Shown here one piece after another: positions 37,322 through 45,837 of a stretch of DNA of 64,000 bases. Source of the DNA: Methylogaea oryzae (GTDB lineage: Bacteria > Pseudomonadota > Gammaproteobacteria > Methylococcales > Methylococcaceae). The notes under the pieces are model-generated. The model saw only the letters and a list, made by a program, of their open reading frames with translations. It did no database searches and was not told the origin of the DNA. Numbering within the stretch: the first letter of the stretch is position 1; the number at the start of each line of letters is the position of its first letter. The position numbers were made by a program, and so were the translations under genes. The stretch is from positions 1,170,501 to 1,234,500 of the forward strand of contig NZ_AP019782.1 of assembly GCF_019669985.1 (NCBI RefSeq). Reading direction: 5' to 3'.

Positions 37322-38698
37322 TTATTCCAGCCCCAGTTTCTTCAGCCGGTAACGCAGGGCGCGGAAGGTGATGCCCAGTTGCTTGGCGGCGGCAGTGCGG
37401 TTCCAGCGGGTTTGTTCCAGGGCGTGCAGGATGGTTTGTTTTTCCAGTTCTTCCTTGTAGCTGTCCAGGGCTTCCAGGCCGGCGGCGGCGATGGGGGGCA
37501 GGGGCGCTGCCGGTGCGGCGCTTTCGGGCTGGGATGCCAGCGGCGGCGCAGTTTGCGGCAGGCCCAGGTCTTCCGCGCCGATCTCGTCGCCGTCGCACAG
37601 GGCCACCGCCCGTTCCAGCACGTTTTCCAGTTCGCGCACATTGCCCGGGAAGGGGTAGGCGGCCAGGGCGGCATCGGCCTGGGGCGTCAGCCGGCAGGCT
37701 TGGCCCTGGCTTTCCCCCTGCCGTTGCAGGATGTGGCGGGCCAGGAGGGGAATGTCCCCCGGCCGTTCCCGCAACGGCGGCAGGTGCAGTTGGATGACGT
37801 TGATGCGGTAGAACAGGTCCTGGCGGAACGCGCCTTGCTGCACCAGGTATTCCAGGTTTTTGTGGCTGGCGGAGAGGATGCGCACGTCCACGGCGGTTTC
37901 TTTCTGCTCGCCCACCGGGCGCACGGCTTTTTCCTGGATGGCGCGCAGCAGTTTCACTTGCAGGGGCAAGGGCAGGTCGGCCACTTCGTCGAGGAACAGG
38001 GTGCCGCCTTCGGCGGCTTGGAACAGGCCGGTCTTGTCGCTCACCGCGCCGGTGAAGCTGCCTTTTTTGTGGCCGAAAAATTCGCTTTCCATCAATTCCG
38101 GCGGAATGGCGCCGCAGTTGACGGCGACGAAAGGCTTATCGGCGCGCGGCCCCTGGCTATGGATCAGCCGGGCCGCCAGCTCCTTGCCGGTGCCGGATTC
38201 GCCGCTGATGTGGATGGGCGCCTGGTTGCGCGACAGCTTGGCGATTTTGCTCCGGATGGCTTGGATGGCGTCGGACTCGCCCAGCAGGACGTGGCGGTCG
38301 CGCGGGCCGTGGCCGGCGGTTTGCCGCGTCAGGCTCAGGGCGGCGTTGACCAGGTTGCGCAGCTGGTGCAGGTCGATGGGCTTGGCGACGAAGTCGAACG
38401 CGCCGTTTTTCAGGGCGCGCACCGCCGTGTCCATGGTGCCGTGGGCGGTGATGACCGCCACCGGCAGGTCCGGCTGGGCGCGCTGGATGTGGGCCACCAA
38501 GTCCAGGCCGTCGCCGTCCGGCAGCTTCATGTCGGTCAGGCATAGTAGGTACCGTTGCTCGGTCAGCAACGCTTTGGCTTGCGCCAGGTCGGCCGCGGCG
38601 TGCGCAGTCAGTTTCATGCGTTCCAAGGTGAGGGCGATGAGTTCGCGGATGTCCGGTTCGTCGTCCACCACCAAGACTTGGGCGGTTTCGTTTTGCAT
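37322..38698 (-). CDS. pilR: Sigma54-dependent response regulator PilR
   Basis: NtrC-class activator of 458 residues. The receiver has LVVDDEPDIREL and the phospho-acceptor in LCLTDMKLPDGDG. The AAA+ domain has Walker A GESGTGKELAA, the sigma54 loop GSFTGA (Ser where many have Ala), and Walker B GGTLFLDEVADLP. A Fis-type helix-turn-helix is at the end (NRTAAAKQLGITFRALRYRLKKLGLE, in part). The PilR-like tail and the PilS gene next door support a role in type IV pilin expression. No pilin gene is in the window. Confidence 0.92.
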   Translation of the reverse strand: MQNETAQVLVVDDEPDIRELIALTLERMKLTAHAAADLAQAKALLTEQRYLLCLTDMKLPDGDGLDLVAHIQRAQPDLPVAVITAHGTMDTAVRALKNGAFDFVAKPIDLHQLRNLVNAALSLTRQTAGHGPRDRHVLLGESDAIQAIRSKIAKLSRNQAPIHISGESGTGKELAARLIHSQGPRADKPFVAVNCGAIPPELMESEFFGHKKGSFTGAVSDKTGLFQAAEGGTLFLDEVADLPLPLQVKLLRAIQEKAVRPVGEQKETAVDVRILSASHKNLEYLVQQGAFRQDLFYRINVIQLHLPPLRERPGDIPLLARHILQRQGESQGQACRLTPQADAALAAYPFPGNVRELENVLERAVALCDGDEIGAEDLGLPQTAPPLASQPESAAPAAPLPPIAAAGLEALDSYKEELEKQTILHALEQTRWNRTAAAKQLGITFRALRYRLKKLGLE

Positions 38699-38731
38699 AT
38701 CTGCCTTGGTTCTTTTGCCTCGCGACGGCGC

Positions 38732-40411
38732 TTACAGCTCCCGGCCGGCTTCCTCGGCGTCGCGCAGGCACAGGCGGAAGCAGCTGCCGCCACCCGCCGC
38801 CGGTATATAGCTTAGTCGGGCCTGGTTCAGTTCCGCCAGTTCGCGGGCGATGTACAGGCCCAGGCCGGTGCTGCTGAACGAGCTGGTGTAGAACGGCTCG
38901 AAAATCTGCTCCGCCAGCTTGGGGGCGATGCCGGGGCCGTGGTCCACCACTTCCACGCAGGGCGGTTGGCTGGTGACGCGCACCACGATTTTTCCCTGTT
39001 CCGGGCAGCCGTATTTCAGCGCGTTGCCGCAGAGGTTCTCCAGTATCTGGCGCAGCTGCTCCGGGTCGGCGGCGACGCGGACCGGAGCGCCGGGGCGCTG
39101 GTAGTCGAACACGTCCCGCGGCAGGGTTTCGCTCCGGTAGCCGTCGGAGAAAAATTGCTCCAGCCACTCGCCGATGTCCAGCGTGGCGCGGCGGGAAGGG
39201 CTGCGGCGGGACAGCTGCAGGATGTTTTCCACCACCGTGTCCACGCGGGCGGCGTTGTCCATCATGATTTCCGTCAAGCGCCGGTCCTGGGGCGACAGCT
39301 GGGGATTTTCCGCCAACAGCTGCGCCGCGTGTGTGACGGCACTCAAGGGATTGCGGATTTCATGGGCGATGCTGGCGGTGAGCCGGCCGAGGGAGGCCAG
39401 TTTGCTGCGCTGCACCCGTTGGTTGTAGAGGGCGTCGTCTTCCAGGAAGATCATGTCGTAGTGGCGCGAGCGGGCGGCGAAGCGGCTGAATCGCACCTGG
39501 ACCCGGTTGCCGCTGACCCGCTCCAGGGTGGCGTAGTCCTCCAGCGGATGGGCCAGCCAGTCGCGGTATTTCTCCAGCAGCTCCGGCGACGCGATGTCCA
39601 GGCCGGCCGGCGCCGCGCCCAGGTTGAGCAGTTGCAGCGCGGCGCGATTGGCGGTGACGATGTGCAGGGTGTCGTCCACCACCACGATGCCCGATTGCAG
39701 GTGCTGGACGATGTATTCGTTGAGCTGGCGCAGGTCGATCAGGTCGGCGCCCCGCTGCAGCGCCAGGGCGTCGCTGTGCTCGGTGCGCCGGGCGGCGACG
39801 AAGGCCAATATAGCGATGGCGAAAAAGGCCGCGCCTTGGGCGCCGGCGTAAGTGTAGCCCCGGTCGTCGAAGGCCACGTTGAGGTGGGTGTAGACCTGCT
39901 CGCCCAGCACCGCGCTGCTGGCCAGGGCGGCGAACACCAGGGCGCAGCGGCCGCCGATCAGCAAGCCGCCGGCCGCCATGGTGACCGCCAGCAATATGCC
40001 CAAGCCGCTCAGCGCGCCGCCGGCGGCATGGGTCAGCAGGGCAATGGCGGCGATGTCGACGAAAATTTGGACTTGCGCCTGGGTGGCGTAGCCGGGGCGG
40101 CGCAGCAGCAAGGTCAGGCCGTTGACCAGTACCAGGACGAAATAGGCCAGGGCGACGGCCTGGAACAGCTTGGGATCGCTGTGTTGCAGCAGCGGGTGAT
40201 TGGCTTTGGCGTAGGGCAGGCTCAGCAGCATGCCGGACAGGACCAGCCGGTAGCTTTCGTAGATCAGCAGCGAGCGCCAGGCGGAAGCCAGGGCGATGCG
40301 GTAGCCGCGGGAAAACGGGCAGGGCTGAATCAGACGGCTTTCGTCCGGCTCGCCGGCGGGAGCATGGGGTTGGCGGTTGGAGGAGGTCAGGGTTCGATTG
40401 TTCGCTGCCAC
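38732..40411 (-). CDS. pilS: Sensor histidine kinase PilS
   Basis: Membrane sensor of the PilSR pair, 559 residues. Six hydrophobic helices lie between about residues 45 and 205, a PAS domain between about 230 and 330 (HLQSGIVVVDDTLHIVTANRAAL, in part), HisKA with ASIAHEIRNPLSAVTHAAQLL, and HATPase with ENLCGNALKYG, VVDHGPGIAP and FSSTGLGLYIARELAELN. This matches the PilS layout. It is divergent from nadE with a 92-base gap and is followed by pilR after 33 bases. Confidence 0.92.
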   Translation of the reverse strand: MAANNRTLTSSNRQPHAPAGEPDESRLIQPCPFSRGYRIALASAWRSLLIYESYRLVLSGMLLSLPYAKANHPLLQHSDPKLFQAVALAYFVLVLVNGLTLLLRRPGYATQAQVQIFVDIAAIALLTHAAGGALSGLGILLAVTMAAGGLLIGGRCALVFAALASSAVLGEQVYTHLNVAFDDRGYTYAGAQGAAFFAIAILAFVAARRTEHSDALALQRGADLIDLRQLNEYIVQHLQSGIVVVDDTLHIVTANRAALQLLNLGAAPAGLDIASPELLEKYRDWLAHPLEDYATLERVSGNRVQVRFSRFAARSRHYDMIFLEDDALYNQRVQRSKLASLGRLTASIAHEIRNPLSAVTHAAQLLAENPQLSPQDRRLTEIMMDNAARVDTVVENILQLSRRSPSRRATLDIGEWLEQFFSDGYRSETLPRDVFDYQRPGAPVRVAADPEQLRQILENLCGNALKYGCPEQGKIVVRVTSQPPCVEVVDHGPGIAPKLAEQIFEPFYTSSFSSTGLGLYIARELAELNQARLSYIPAAGGGSCFRLCLRDAEEAGREL

Positions 40412-40503
40412 GATGCGCGGCTCCGCCAGCTCGGCTAGAATTGCGCCCTACTATAGCACCCTTGCCCCATCCGGCGGACGCCGCCCTCGCCACAGGAAAA
40501 CCC

Positions 40504-42129
40504 TTGCATACCATTACCCTAGCCATAGCCCAGACCGATTTGCTGGTGGGCGACATCGACGGCAACGCCCGGCGCGTCATCGACCTGGCCCGGCAGGCGC
40601 GCGACCGGCTGCGCGCCCAGGCCGTGGTGTTTCCCGAGCTGACCCTGTGCGGCTATCCGCCGGAAGACCTGTTGCTGCGGGACGATTTTCTGGCCCGCAG
40701 CGCCGCCGCCCTGCGGCGGGTGGCGGCCGAGGTGGAGGGTATCGACGTGGTGCTGGGGTTTCCCGAAGCGGCCGACGGGCTGCTCTACAACAGCGCCGCC
40801 GTGCTGCGCGAAGGCCGGGTGCAGGCGGTGTACCGCAAGCACTCCTTGCCCAATTACGGCGTGTTCGACGAAAAGCGCTATTTTGCGCCCGGCTCCGAAC
40901 CCTGCGTGTTCCAATTGGCCGGCGTGCCGGTGGGATTGACCATCTGCGAGGACGTGTGGAGTCACGGGCCGGTGGAGCAGTCGGTAGAGGCCGGCGCGCG
41001 CCTGATCCTCAACCTCAACGCCTCGCCCTACCACGCCGACAAATACGCCCAGCGCGAGGCGGCCGTGCAGGCGCGGGTGGAGGCCGCCGGCGTGCCGGTG
41101 GTTTACGCCAACCTGGTGGGCGGTCAGGACGAGGTGGTGTTCGACGGCGCTTCTTTCGTGCTGGACGCCCAGGGGCGGGTGGCTTACCGCGCCGCCGAGT
41201 TCGGCGAAGCGCTGGCGCCGGTGGTGTTCCACTGGGACGGTCGGCACGCCGTGCCCCAAGCGGGCGAGGTGGCGCCGCTGCCGGCCCGCACCGCCAGCGT
41301 TTACAACGCCCTGGTGACGGGCATCCGCGACTATGTGCGCAAGAACGGCTTCAAGGGCGCGGTGCTGGGCCTGTCCGGCGGCATCGACTCGGCCCTGACC
41401 TTGGCCCTGGCGGTGGATGCCCTCGGCGCCGACCAGGTGGAGGCGGTGCTCATGCCTTCCCGCTACACGGCGGACATGAGCGTCGAGGACGCCCAGGCCC
41501 AGGCGGAAGCCCAGGGGGTGCGTCACCACCTCATCCCCATCGAGCCGGCGTTCCAGGCTTTCGGTAGCCTGTTGGCCGATACCTTCGCCGGCCTGCCGCC
41601 CGACACCACCGAGGAGAACATCCAGGCCCGCTGTCGCGGCATCCTGCTCATGGCCTTGTCCAATAAGAGTGGGAAAATCCTGCTCACCACCGGCAATAAA
41701 AGCGAAATGAGCGTGGGCTATTGCACCCTGTACGGCGACATGGCCGGCGGCTTCGCGCCGTTGAAGGACGTGCCGAAGCTGCTGGTGTACGAGCTGGCCG
41801 AATACCGCAACGGCCTTGCGCCGGTGATTCCGCGCCGGGTGCTGGAGCGGCCCCCTTCGGCGGAACTGCGCCCGGACCAGAAAGACGAGGACTCCCTGCC
41901 GCCCTACAGCGTGCTGGACGCCATCCTGGCGCTGTACGTGGAGCAGGATAAATCCCTGGCGGAAATCGTCGCCGCCGGTTACCCGGAGGCCGAGGCGCGG
42001 CGCGTGCTGGGCATGGTGGACCGCAACGAATACAAGCGCCGACAGGCGCCGCCCGGCGTCAAGATCACCCCGCGCGCGTTCGGCCGGGACCGGCGTTACC
42101 CCATCACTTGCGGTTTCAAAAGCGCTTAG
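40504..42129 (+). CDS. nadE: Glutamine-dependent NAD synthetase
   Basis: Makes NAD from nicotinate adenine dinucleotide with glutamine as nitrogen source. The N-terminal nitrilase-fold amidase carries the Glu-Lys-Cys triad: VVFPELTLCGYP, YRKHSLPNYGVFDEKRYF and LTICEDVWSHG. The C-terminal synthetase has the pyrophosphatase loop GLSGGIDSALTLALAVDALG and TTGNKSEMSVGYCTLYGD. From a TTG at 40504 (CACAGGA upstream) it has 541 residues. An earlier TTG at 40441 would add a Pro-rich stretch unlike the family. Confidence 0.93.
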   Translation: MHTITLAIAQTDLLVGDIDGNARRVIDLARQARDRLRAQAVVFPELTLCGYPPEDLLLRDDFLARSAAALRRVAAEVEGIDVVLGFPEAADGLLYNSAAVLREGRVQAVYRKHSLPNYGVFDEKRYFAPGSEPCVFQLAGVPVGLTICEDVWSHGPVEQSVEAGARLILNLNASPYHADKYAQREAAVQARVEAAGVPVVYANLVGGQDEVVFDGASFVLDAQGRVAYRAAEFGEALAPVVFHWDGRHAVPQAGEVAPLPARTASVYNALVTGIRDYVRKNGFKGAVLGLSGGIDSALTLALAVDALGADQVEAVLMPSRYTADMSVEDAQAQAEAQGVRHHLIPIEPAFQAFGSLLADTFAGLPPDTTEENIQARCRGILLMALSNKSGKILLTTGNKSEMSVGYCTLYGDMAGGFAPLKDVPKLLVYELAEYRNGLAPVIPRRVLERPPSAELRPDQKDEDSLPPYSVLDAILALYVEQDKSLAEIVAAGYPEAEARRVLGMVDRNEYKRRQAPPGVKITPRAFGRDRRYPITCGFKSA

Positions 42130-42186
42130 GGAACGTCGCGTTTTCGCCGGCGTCTCCCGCGCCGCGGGTGGCGTCGGGCGCGGCGA

Positions 42187-42744
42187 TCAGAAAAATTCGA
42201 TGTCGTCGCCCTTGTTCTTCATTTCGCTGACGAAATGTTGCAAGGCTTGTTGCACCGGCATGCCGTTGATGACCGCGTCGAACATCTCCCGCTCTTCCGC
42301 CGTCGTGTATTTGCTGCGGATGGCTTGTTGCAGGGAGGCCCATTCCTGGGGGTTGAACAAGCGGCGCTGGTCGCCCACCAGGGCGCTGAGGCCGTCCAGG
42401 CTTTCCGACACGTGGCCGATGCGCTGGGTCAATTTGTCGTAAAACTGGAAGGCGACGATGGCCTGGTTGACCATGCCGGTCAGCTGGGCCGCCGTGTTTT
42501 TCAGGTCGTCCGGCGGTTGCTCCACCGGCGCGGCATCGGCCAGGGCGTCGTTGAGGGCGCCGATGTAACCGGCCATGGCGGTGAAGCTTTCGGTGAGCAC
42601 GGCCACGGAACTGTGGCTTTCCGTGAGGGCCGCTTCGATCTGGCCCATGGCCAGCTGCAGCAACAGCACGGTTTCCCGTACTTGGCTCCAGCTCAGGTCG
42701 GGGGCATGGACGAGGGTTCCGCTGGGCGTATCGGCGGTATTCAA
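42187..42744 (-). CDS. Helical protein with CheZ-like features
   Basis: A 185-residue all-helical cytoplasmic protein. The middle segment VNQAIVAFQFYDKLTQRIGHVSESL (in part) resembles the helix region of CheZ-type phosphatases (FQDLTGQ in E. coli CheZ), and the C-terminal end KNKGDDIEFF resembles the short acidic-aromatic tail by which CheZ binds CheY. Neither is strong enough to name the gene. It lies after the last NuoM-like gene (76-base gap), but there are no chemotaxis genes nearby. It could regulate a response regulator; this is inference. Confidence 0.6.
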   Translation of the reverse strand: MNTADTPSGTLVHAPDLSWSQVRETVLLLQLAMGQIEAALTESHSSVAVLTESFTAMAGYIGALNDALADAAPVEQPPDDLKNTAAQLTGMVNQAIVAFQFYDKLTQRIGHVSESLDGLSALVGDQRRLFNPQEWASLQQAIRSKYTTAEEREMFDAVINGMPVQQALQHFVSEMKNKGDDIEFF

Positions 42745-42820
42745 GGTAGGCTCCGAGTCAATGTCGATCCGGCGGCAAGTATAACGTGAAAGGCGTCACG
42801 CTTTGCCGGGCCGAGGGGCA

Positions 42821-44320
42821 TCAATGGCGGGCCAAGTCTTGAACCCAACGTTCGGCGGAGGCTGCGCCGGCTTCGAGTACGACTTGCGGCCATAGGCCGG
42901 CCAGCAGGGCCAAGCCCGCCAATAGGGCGACGACGAGGAATTCCCTGGGCAGCAGATCCGCCGCTTCCGCCGCCGTCCGGCTGCGCAGCGGGCCAAATAA
43001 AGCGCGGCGGCAGTAGCCGAGGAAATAGGCCGCGCCCAGGATTACCCCCAGCAAGGCCATCAGGCCCAGCCCCAGGTCGGCGCGGAACGCGCCCAGCACG
43101 ATCAAATGCTCGGCGGCGAAACCGTTGCTGCCGGGCACGCCCATGCCGGCGGCTCCCAGCACGAGAAACAGCGTGGCGAAGCGCGGCATGGATTTGGCCA
43201 GACCGCCCAGGCCGCTCAGTTCGGTGGTGCCCAGCCGCTGTTGCAGAAATCCCGCCAGCAGGAACAGCCCGCCGGCCACCACGGTGAAGTTGGCCAGCTG
43301 GAACGCCGCTCCCTGCACGCCCTGGAGGTTGAGGCTGGCGATGCCTAGTACCACGTAGCCGACGTGGCTGACGCTGGAAAAAGCCAGCAGCCGGCGCAAA
43401 TTGGTTTGCGTCAGGGCCAGCAGGGCGCCGTAGACGATGCCCACCATGGCCAGGGCGGTTACCGGGCCCAGGTAATGCTGGGCGCCGGCCGGCGCCAGGG
43501 GCAGGGCGAAGCGCAGCAGGCCGTAGGCGCCCAGTTTCAATCCCACCAGCAGCGCCGTTACCGCCGTCGGGCCTTCCATGGCGATGCGCGGCAGCCAGAC
43601 GTGGAAAGGGAACAACGGCGCTTTCACGGCGAAACCGAGGAACAGCAGCAGGAACACCGTGTTCTGCAATTCCTCCGGCATGGCGGTGCGCAGCAGCGTC
43701 AGGTAATCGAAAGACAGTCCGGCCGGGGCCGGCAGCCCCAGCGCGTCGGCGTGGTTGAGCGCCAGCAACACGAAGCCGAACAGCAAGGGCACGCCGGCCG
43801 CCAGCATCATCATGACGTATTGGATGGCGGCGTAGCGGCGCTGCGGCCCGATGCCCCACAGGCTGACGAGGAAATACAGGGGCGCCAGGGTCAGCTCCCA
43901 GAACAGGAAGAAGGCGATCAAGTCCAGGGCGCAAAACACGCCCATGGTGATGCCGGAGAGGGCCAGCAGCAGGGCGTGGTAGAACGGCACCAAGCGTTGC
44001 ACGGAATTCCACGAGGCCAGGACGACCGCCGCGCCGAGCAGGGCGGTGAGCGGCAGAAACGGCGCCGACAGGCCGTCCACGCCCACCAGGTAATCCACCC
44101 GCAGGCTGGGTATCCAGGGCAGGCGCTCCAGCAGCTGGGGCTCGGGATCGGCGAAGTCCATGCACCACAACACCGCCAGGCTCAGCAATAGTTCCGCCAG
44201 GGAAAAGCCCAGTGCGCACTTTTTCGCCTTTACCGGATCGGCTTGCATCGCGGTAATCAACGCGCCCAGCAGGGGCAGCAGAATCAGGGTGCCGAGCAGG
44301 GGGAAACCGGTGGCGGTCAT
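42821..44320 (-). CDS. NuoM-like proton-pumping membrane subunit
   Basis: A 499-residue, about 14-helix protein of the complex I antiporter-like family. It keeps the key charged residues: Glu in FFLFWELTLAPLYFL and Lys in GFAVKAPLFPFHVWLP, plus HVGYVVLGI. It is the last of four such subunits clustered with DabA and no other complex I genes, so it is more likely part of an inorganic carbon uptake machine than of NADH dehydrogenase. The gap to the preceding gene is 9 bases. Confidence 0.85.
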   Translation of the reverse strand: MTATGFPLLGTLILLPLLGALITAMQADPVKAKKCALGFSLAELLLSLAVLWCMDFADPEPQLLERLPWIPSLRVDYLVGVDGLSAPFLPLTALLGAAVVLASWNSVQRLVPFYHALLLALSGITMGVFCALDLIAFFLFWELTLAPLYFLVSLWGIGPQRRYAAIQYVMMMLAAGVPLLFGFVLLALNHADALGLPAPAGLSFDYLTLLRTAMPEELQNTVFLLLFLGFAVKAPLFPFHVWLPRIAMEGPTAVTALLVGLKLGAYGLLRFALPLAPAGAQHYLGPVTALAMVGIVYGALLALTQTNLRRLLAFSSVSHVGYVVLGIASLNLQGVQGAAFQLANFTVVAGGLFLLAGFLQQRLGTTELSGLGGLAKSMPRFATLFLVLGAAGMGVPGSNGFAAEHLIVLGAFRADLGLGLMALLGVILGAAYFLGYCRRALFGPLRSRTAAEAADLLPREFLVVALLAGLALLAGLWPQVVLEAGAASAERWVQDLARH

Positions 44321-44329
44321 GGGGCGATC

Positions 44330-45835
44330 CTAGTGGGGCTGGGCGTAATGCTGCAACGGACCCGGCAGGGCGGGCTCGATGAGGGATAGCCAGGGGTGGG
44401 TGTAGAAACCGGCCAGCAGTGCCGCCGACAGGGCGCCGGCGACGATCAGTTCCGGCAGCGTCATGGCTTGGCAGCCGTGGCGGCGGGTGCCGCGCCGTTG
44501 GGCCAGGAACACGCGCTGAAAGGCCCACAGCAGCATGGCTGCGGTGAGCACGTTGCCGCTCGCCAGCGCCACGGCCACGCCCCATTCGTGCACTTCCAAG
44601 GTGCCTTCCAGCAGCAAGTGGGCGGCATCGAAGCCGGGCGTGCCGGGCATGCCCATGAGCGTCAGGGCGGCGATCATGAACGCCAGCCCCAGGGCCGGCA
44701 GGGGGTCGAACAAGTCGCCCAGGCGCGGCAGGAACACCGTGCCGGTGCGGCGGTGGATCATGCCGCAGGCGAACAGCAGGCCGGCGCTGGCGATGCCGGC
44801 ATCGATGGACATCAGCAAGGTGCCGGCCAGGCCCTCCTTGTCCAAGGTCAGCACGCCCAGTGTCAAGGCCGAAGCGTGGCTGACCACCGCGTAGGCCAGC
44901 AGCCGGCCCAGGTGTTGCTGCACCAGCGCCAGCACGGCGCCGTAAAAAATCCCCAGCACCGCCAAGGGCACCAGGTAAAGGTCCCAATGCCGCACCGCGT
45001 CGGGCAGGATCGGCAGCACCCAGCGGACCAGGCCGTAGATGCCGGTTTTCAATCCGGCCAGGAATACCGGCGCCACCGCCAGGGGGCCGGCGTGCTGCAC
45101 CGCCGGCGCCAGCCAGCCGTGCAGGGGGAACAGCGGCAGGCGAATGCCGAAAGCGAACAGCAACAGGAAAAACGCCGCGGTTTGCAGATTGGCCGGGGCG
45201 GGGTGTTCCAGCAAGTCGGCCAGGTCGAAGGACCAGCGGCCGGCGCTTTCCGCGTGTTGCCAGCCCAGCAGCACGGCGGCGGCCAGCAGCAGGATCAAGG
45301 CGCCGCCCAGGAACTGGCTGGCATGGGTCATGGCCGGGCCGGAAACCCCGGCGCGCCAGCGCCACAACAGCCATAGCGCCAATCCGGTCTCCGCCGCCGA
45401 GAGCCAGGCGAACAGCCAGATATCCTGGCTGGCGAACAATCCCACCAAAACGGCCTGGTAAGCCAGCACGGCGGCGCTGTACGAGCGCGGCGGCGGCGTG
45501 CTGCCGTCGCGGCCGTAAAGCAGCGCCAGGAAGCCCAGGCCCGCCGTCAGCAGCACGAACAACAGGGATACGCCGTCCACGCCCAGGTGATAGTTGAGCC
45601 AGCCGCCGCCGAGCCGCTCGGCCAGCTGCATGCCGCCTTGGCCGCCATCGAAGCGGCTCAGCAAGTAAACGCCGGCCAAGGCTTCCGCCAGGGCGGCGCC
45701 CCGCGCCAGCCGGTAGGCGCTTTCGTCGTCGCGGGCCAGGCGATGGGCGGCGAACGCCGCCGCGGCGGGCAGCCACAGCAGCAGGCTCAACACCGGCAGG
45801 GCGGCTTGGGTGGACCAGGAGAGTTCGACCGCCAT
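44330..45835 (-). CDS. Divergent NuoM/NuoN-like membrane subunit
   Basis: A 501-residue polytopic protein of the same fold. It departs at pump positions. The TM5 motif usually reading FWEL is LFAWLSAAETGLAL, and the TM7 lysine is Arg in FGIRLPLFPLHGWL. A MTLPELIVAGALSAALLAGFYTH segment (in part) ends it. It may therefore couple ion flow differently or be structural. Start at the ATG at 45835, two bases after the NuoL-like stop. Confidence 0.82.
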   Translation of the reverse strand: MAVELSWSTQAALPVLSLLLWLPAAAAFAAHRLARDDESAYRLARGAALAEALAGVYLLSRFDGGQGGMQLAERLGGGWLNYHLGVDGVSLLFVLLTAGLGFLALLYGRDGSTPPPRSYSAAVLAYQAVLVGLFASQDIWLFAWLSAAETGLALWLLWRWRAGVSGPAMTHASQFLGGALILLLAAAVLLGWQHAESAGRWSFDLADLLEHPAPANLQTAAFFLLLFAFGIRLPLFPLHGWLAPAVQHAGPLAVAPVFLAGLKTGIYGLVRWVLPILPDAVRHWDLYLVPLAVLGIFYGAVLALVQQHLGRLLAYAVVSHASALTLGVLTLDKEGLAGTLLMSIDAGIASAGLLFACGMIHRRTGTVFLPRLGDLFDPLPALGLAFMIAALTLMGMPGTPGFDAAHLLLEGTLEVHEWGVAVALASGNVLTAAMLLWAFQRVFLAQRRGTRRHGCQAMTLPELIVAGALSAALLAGFYTHPWLSLIEPALPGPLQHYAQPH

Positions 45836-45837
45836 GT

